NCBI RefSeq assembly: GCF_003841465.1
Contig: NZ_REFZ01000003.1
Span: 62,001 to 126,000 of the forward strand
Reading direction: 5' to 3'
DNA: 64,000 bases
Source of the DNA: Natrarchaeobius oligotrophus
GTDB lineage: Archaea > Halobacteriota > Halobacteria > Halobacteriales > Natrialbaceae
The first letter of the stretch is position 1. Each line of letters begins with the position of its first letter. Under the pieces are notes generated by a model. That model searched no databases and was not told the DNA's origin. It saw only the letters and a list, made by a program, of their open reading frames with translations. Positions 60,422 to 64,000 of the stretch are shown here, in pieces. Made by a program: the position numbers and the translations under genes.

Positions 60422-63148
60422 ATGGTCGAGAACTTTAGAGAGAAGGCTGATTTCATTTGGTCTATCGCAGACCTTCTCCGTGGGGATTACAAGCAGTCCG
60501 AGTATCAAAAAGTCATTCTGCCGCTGACGGTACTTCGTCGCCTCGACTGCGTAACGCAGCGCAACAAGGAAGACGTTTTAGAGCGCTACGAACAGCTCCA
60601 AGAACAGGGTATCGAAAACGTCGCGCCCGCATTGAAGAAGGCGTCTGGTGAGAAGGTGTACAACACCAGCGAGTACACCTTCAAGTCGCTGTGCAACGAC
60701 CCCGACCAGATTGCTAGTAACCTTCAGTACTACATCAACTCGTACGACGAGGAGACGAAGGAAATCTTCGATAAGTTCGATTTCGACCACCAAATTCAGC
60801 GCCTCGATGAGGCTGACCTCCTGTACCAGGTCATGAAGGAATTCAAGGAGATCGACCTGCATCCAGATGAGGTTCCCAACGAGGAGATGGGGTACATCTA
60901 CGAGGAACTCGTCCGGAAGTTCAACGAACTCAGCAACGAAACAGCTGGGGAGCACTTCACTCCCCGCGAGGTTATCGAGCTAATGGTGAACCTCATTTTC
61001 GACGAGGACGACGAGGTGTTGACCGAGGAAGGTGCAGCACGTACGGTCTATGACCCTGCCTGTGGAACCGGTGGGATGCTTAGCGTGGCACAGGAACACG
61101 TACGAAGTTTTAACGAAGAAGCAAGCCTCCACGTCTTCGGCCAGGAACTGAACCCGGAGAGTTACGCCGTCTGCAACTCCGACATGCTGATCAAGGGCCA
61201 AGAACCCGGGAATATTGCGTATGGAAACTCTTTCACCGAAGATGGGTTTAAGAATGAAAAATTCGACTACATGTTGTCGAATCCCCCCTTCGGCGTTTCC
61301 TGGAAGAAAGTCAAGGACCAGATCGAAATGGAGCACGAAGAGCAAGGGTTCGGTGGCCGCTTCGGAGCGGGTACGCCGCGCGTCAATGATGGTGCCTTCC
61401 TTTTCCTCCAGCACATGATCAGCAAGATGAAATCCCCAGAGGAGGACGGTTCGCGGATTGCAATCGTGTTCAACGGCTCGCCACTGTTCAACGGAGCACC
61501 AACCAGTGGTGAATCAGCCATCCGTCAATGGATTATCAAGAACGACTTGCTGGAGGGTATTGTCGGTCTACCAAAGAACCTATTCTACAATACAGGTATT
61601 CGGACGTACATCTGGGTCCTCTCGAATAATAAGCCGGCACACCGCGAGGGCAAAGTCCAACTCATCGATGCACAGGACCTGTACGAGGAGATGGACGAGA
61701 GCCTAGGCGACAAGCGCCACAGACTCACAGAGGAACACATCAAGGAGATCACGCGCATCTTTGGCGACTTTGAGGCCAACGGGCGGTCGAAAGTCGTCGA
61801 TGGTGAAGAGTTCGGATACCGGCGCATCGTCATCGATCAACCACTTCGACTCCGCTTTCAGGTCAGTGAGGAGTGTATCAAGGATCTCGACGACGAACAG
61901 GCATTCACAAATCGTGATGAGGATGTCCAAGAGCGTATTAAGGACGCTCTGTCGGAGATGGATAAGGAGAAGGTTTGGATGGACCGCGAGTCATTCCTGA
62001 ACGATGTCGAGCTCCAATTGAATATGGCAGGTCTCGATGTTCGGGACAGTGTGTACAACGCCATTGAGCGCGTAATGGGTGAACATGACCCAGAAGCAGA
62101 GATCTGCCGTGATGGAAATGGCAATCCAGACTACAACAGTGATCTAAGGGAGAAAGAACGGGTTCCATTGGGAGTAGATCCTCATGACTATTTCGAGGAA
62201 GAAGTGGCTCCGTATTTAGAAAACGCTTGGATTAACGAGAGCAGTAAGTATCACGATGACAAGGACGGTAAGTTGGGAATTGTCGGTTACGAAATTAACT
62301 TTGACCGGTTCTTTTTCGAGTACGATAATTCAGGTGGCCTTCAAGAGGTTGATAATCAATTGGATCTGATTGGGTCAGATGTAATTGATGGCATTGAAAG
62401 CTTGATCTCAGGTGATAACCGAGTTCACCAAGCAGTCACAAAAGGACTTGAAGACGATATAGAGATGAAAGAGTCTGGGGTTGGCTGGATTGGTGAAGTC
62501 CCTGAACATTGGGATGTCGTCAGAACTCGCTTTATTGCTAGGCTGGAATCAGGCCACACTCCTGCCCGCTCCGAAGATGAATACTGGGAAGATACGGATA
62601 TCCCTTGGGTGACTACTTCCGATATCAAGCCATTCCGGAAAGGAAAGAAGATTTATCTTCACGACACTGAGAACAAAATCAGCCAATTGGGTTTGGAGAA
62701 CTCCGGTGCGCGACTTCTTCCAGAGGGAACAGTATTTCTCTCACGTACCGCTTCCGTAGGATTCTCCGGCATTATGGGTCAAGAGATGGCAACATCTCAG
62801 GATTTCGCTAACTGGGTATGTGGTGATGAGATTATCCCCGAATACCTTCTTTATGTTTTTCGTTCCATGGATTCGGAATTCGAACGTCTCACACAGGGCT
62901 CCACACATCAGACAATTTATATGCCTGATATCCGGTCATTCAAGACACCACTACCACCTGTTGATGAACAACGAGAGATTGTTAAACACGTCCAGGCCGA
63001 GACAGAGAAGCTCTGGGAACTCATCGAGAAGACTGAAGAAACATTAGACCTACTAGAAGAAAAACGGAAGGCATTGATCAATGCGGCAGTAACGGGTCAG
63101 ATTGATGCCATCAAAGACCAAGATGACGAATTAGAGACTACCACATGA
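60422..63148 (+). CDS. hsdMS: type I DNA methyltransferase HsdM fused to a single-TRD HsdS
   Basis: The 908-residue protein has an HsdM N-terminal helical region, the SAM motif DPACGTGG (near 211) and the catalytic NPPF (287-290), giving N6-adenine methylation. From about residue 680 (KESGVGWIGEVPEHWDVVRT) it continues as one HsdS target-recognition domain with the usual LPPVDEQREIVKHV hinge and a coiled coil, ending near 895. Normal HsdS has two such domains. The linker 480-680 is unassigned. It overlaps hsdR by 4 bp. Confidence 0.92.
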   Translation: MVENFREKADFIWSIADLLRGDYKQSEYQKVILPLTVLRRLDCVTQRNKEDVLERYEQLQEQGIENVAPALKKASGEKVYNTSEYTFKSLCNDPDQIASNLQYYINSYDEETKEIFDKFDFDHQIQRLDEADLLYQVMKEFKEIDLHPDEVPNEEMGYIYEELVRKFNELSNETAGEHFTPREVIELMVNLIFDEDDEVLTEEGAARTVYDPACGTGGMLSVAQEHVRSFNEEASLHVFGQELNPESYAVCNSDMLIKGQEPGNIAYGNSFTEDGFKNEKFDYMLSNPPFGVSWKKVKDQIEMEHEEQGFGGRFGAGTPRVNDGAFLFLQHMISKMKSPEEDGSRIAIVFNGSPLFNGAPTSGESAIRQWIIKNDLLEGIVGLPKNLFYNTGIRTYIWVLSNNKPAHREGKVQLIDAQDLYEEMDESLGDKRHRLTEEHIKEITRIFGDFEANGRSKVVDGEEFGYRRIVIDQPLRLRFQVSEECIKDLDDEQAFTNRDEDVQERIKDALSEMDKEKVWMDRESFLNDVELQLNMAGLDVRDSVYNAIERVMGEHDPEAEICRDGNGNPDYNSDLREKERVPLGVDPHDYFEEEVAPYLENAWINESSKYHDDKDGKLGIVGYEINFDRFFFEYDNSGGLQEVDNQLDLIGSDVIDGIESLISGDNRVHQAVTKGLEDDIEMKESGVGWIGEVPEHWDVVRTRFIARLESGHTPARSEDEYWEDTDIPWVTTSDIKPFRKGKKIYLHDTENKISQLGLENSGARLLPEGTVFLSRTASVGFSGIMGQEMATSQDFANWVCGDEIIPEYLLYVFRSMDSEFERLTQGSTHQTIYMPDIRSFKTPLPPVDEQREIVKHVQAETEKLWELIEKTEETLDLLEEKRKALINAAVTGQIDAIKDQDDELETTT

Positions 63149-64000
63149 GTAAGATTCACGACGAAGGGAACTTTGAGGATTTCATTGCGTCCCACCTCGT
63201 AGAGCACGGTGGGTACGAGCGCTTGCCATCCGAGGAGTTCAACCGGGAGCAAGGTATCTTTCCGGACGTCGTCGTGTCCTTTGTCAAGGAGACGCAGCCA
63301 GAGAAATGGGAGAAGCTGGAAACCGCATACAAGGGTAACGCGCGGAAGCGATTCCTACAGGACCTCACGAGTGCGATGGAGGGGCGTGGCACACTGGAAC
63401 TACTCCGTCACGGCCTTCGGACTACTGGGACGACGATCGACCTCGCGGCTTTCAAGCCGAACACCGGACTGAACCCTGAGGTCCAAGAACGCTACGAAGC
63501 GAACCGTCTGGGTGTCACGCAGCAGTTCTACTACTCGACGACAGACCCAAAGAAGAGTATTGACCTCGCGTTGAGCGTCAACGGGATTCCAGTGGCCACT
63601 GCGGAGCTGAAGAACAAGTTCACTGACCAAAGTGTTATCAACGCAAAAGCTCAGTACAAATCCGACCGCGATTCCGGTGAACCTGCACTAAAATTCAAGC
63701 GAGGCGCGCTAGTGCACTTCGCTGTTGACCAAGACGAGGTCGAGTACACGACCGAGCTGGACGGCGATGATACCCACTTCCTTCCGTTCAATAAGGGGCA
63801 CGATGGTGGGGCCGGGAATCCCCCGCGGGAGGATAGTCATCGGACGGCCTACTTATGGGAAGAGGTCTGGGAGAAGGACAGCTGGATGGAGATTCTCCAA
63901 CGGTTCATCCACATCGACACTGAGGAGATTAGGAAGGGCGGTGTGAAGGTAGACGAAGAGGAGACCATTATTTTCCCCCGGTACCACCAGCTGGAATGTG
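63145..64000 (+). CDS. hsdR: type I restriction subunit HsdR, 5' part
   Basis: The first about 285 residues are in the window: MSKIHDEGNFEDFIASHLVE, then GIPVATAELKNKFTDQS (the PD-(D/E)xK nuclease core, ELK near residue 155) and YHQLECV-type sequence just before the motor begins. HsdR translocates and cuts unmethylated DNA. The rest, including the helicase motifs, is beyond the window end. Confidence 0.9.
   Translation, partial: MSKIHDEGNFEDFIASHLVEHGGYERLPSEEFNREQGIFPDVVVSFVKETQPEKWEKLETAYKGNARKRFLQDLTSAMEGRGTLELLRHGLRTTGTTIDLAAFKPNTGLNPEVQERYEANRLGVTQQFYYSTTDPKKSIDLALSVNGIPVATAELKNKFTDQSVINAKAQYKSDRDSGEPALKFKRGALVHFAVDQDEVEYTTELDGDDTHFLPFNKGHDGGAGNPPREDSHRTAYLWEEVWEKDSWMEILQRFIHIDTEEIRKGGVKVDEEETIIFPRYHQLEC

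Overview
The window is chromosomal or megaplasmid DNA from a haloarchaeon. The evidence is high GC with strong G/C at third codon positions, acidic proteins, twin-arginine signal peptides, leaderless starts behind A/T-rich TATA boxes, and families largely confined to Halobacteria (DUF7511-like, GIDE-domain, tiny CxxC zinc proteins). The gene set fits Natrialbales-type genomes, but the species cannot be named from the sequence. No rRNA, tRNA or CRISPR array was seen.

Layout. 1-3 kb: membrane proteins, a degenerate metallo-beta-lactamase-like protein and a DoxX protein. 3.3-7 kb: a secreted lysine-rich protein, a CPH-type copper ATPase (CopB-like) and a SHOCT membrane protein. 7-13.4 kb: a GIDE-domain protein and two sensor histidine kinases, with a hairpin-rich gap near 9.8-9.95 kb that could hold a small RNA. 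13.6-15.2 kb: an A/T-richer pentapeptide-repeat protein and two small haloarchaeal proteins.

15.2-42.1 kb is a metal and cobalamin region. It starts with a COG0523 (CobW-like) GTPase, a SidA-like FAD protein and a P-loop protein with a Cys/His tail. Next comes a five-gene nickel/peptide-type ABC transporter operon that ends in a thioredoxin-reductase-like flavoprotein and sits behind a strong candidate operator. Then follow a fused ChlI-ChlD cobaltochelatase subunit and, divergently, a long operon: cobN, cbiC, cbiE, cbiT, cbiL, cbiF, cbiG, two cbiH, a ferredoxin, an unassigned protein with two degenerate LAGLIDADG-like motifs, cbiX, DUF3209 and a beta-propeller protein. Together these insert cobalt, methylate and contract the corrin ring. 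No cbiD or cbiJ/cobK was recognised, so unassigned operon members are candidates for those steps.

42.2-49.1 kb: an aminoglycoside-phosphotransferase-like kinase, then an operon-like set (FkbM methyltransferase, small membrane protein, CDP-alcohol phosphatidyltransferase, MDR dehydrogenase, PTPS-like pterin enzyme, family 4 glycosyltransferase, class I methyltransferase). This looks like an uncharacterised pathway.

49.1-64 kb is an accessory island of mixed composition. It holds a hairpin array, several micro zinc-finger genes, integrase remnants, and a copper module (CopZ-like chaperone, Met-rich DUF305 protein, second CopB ATPase, second SHOCT protein) beside a VapBC pair. A gap-free 433-bp direct repeat, offset by exactly 7,007 bp, brackets the copper module. 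Beyond the intact integrase lie defence genes: an OLD-family ATPase/TOPRIM nuclease and a type I restriction system whose HsdM and single-TRD HsdS are fused, with hsdR running off the window end.
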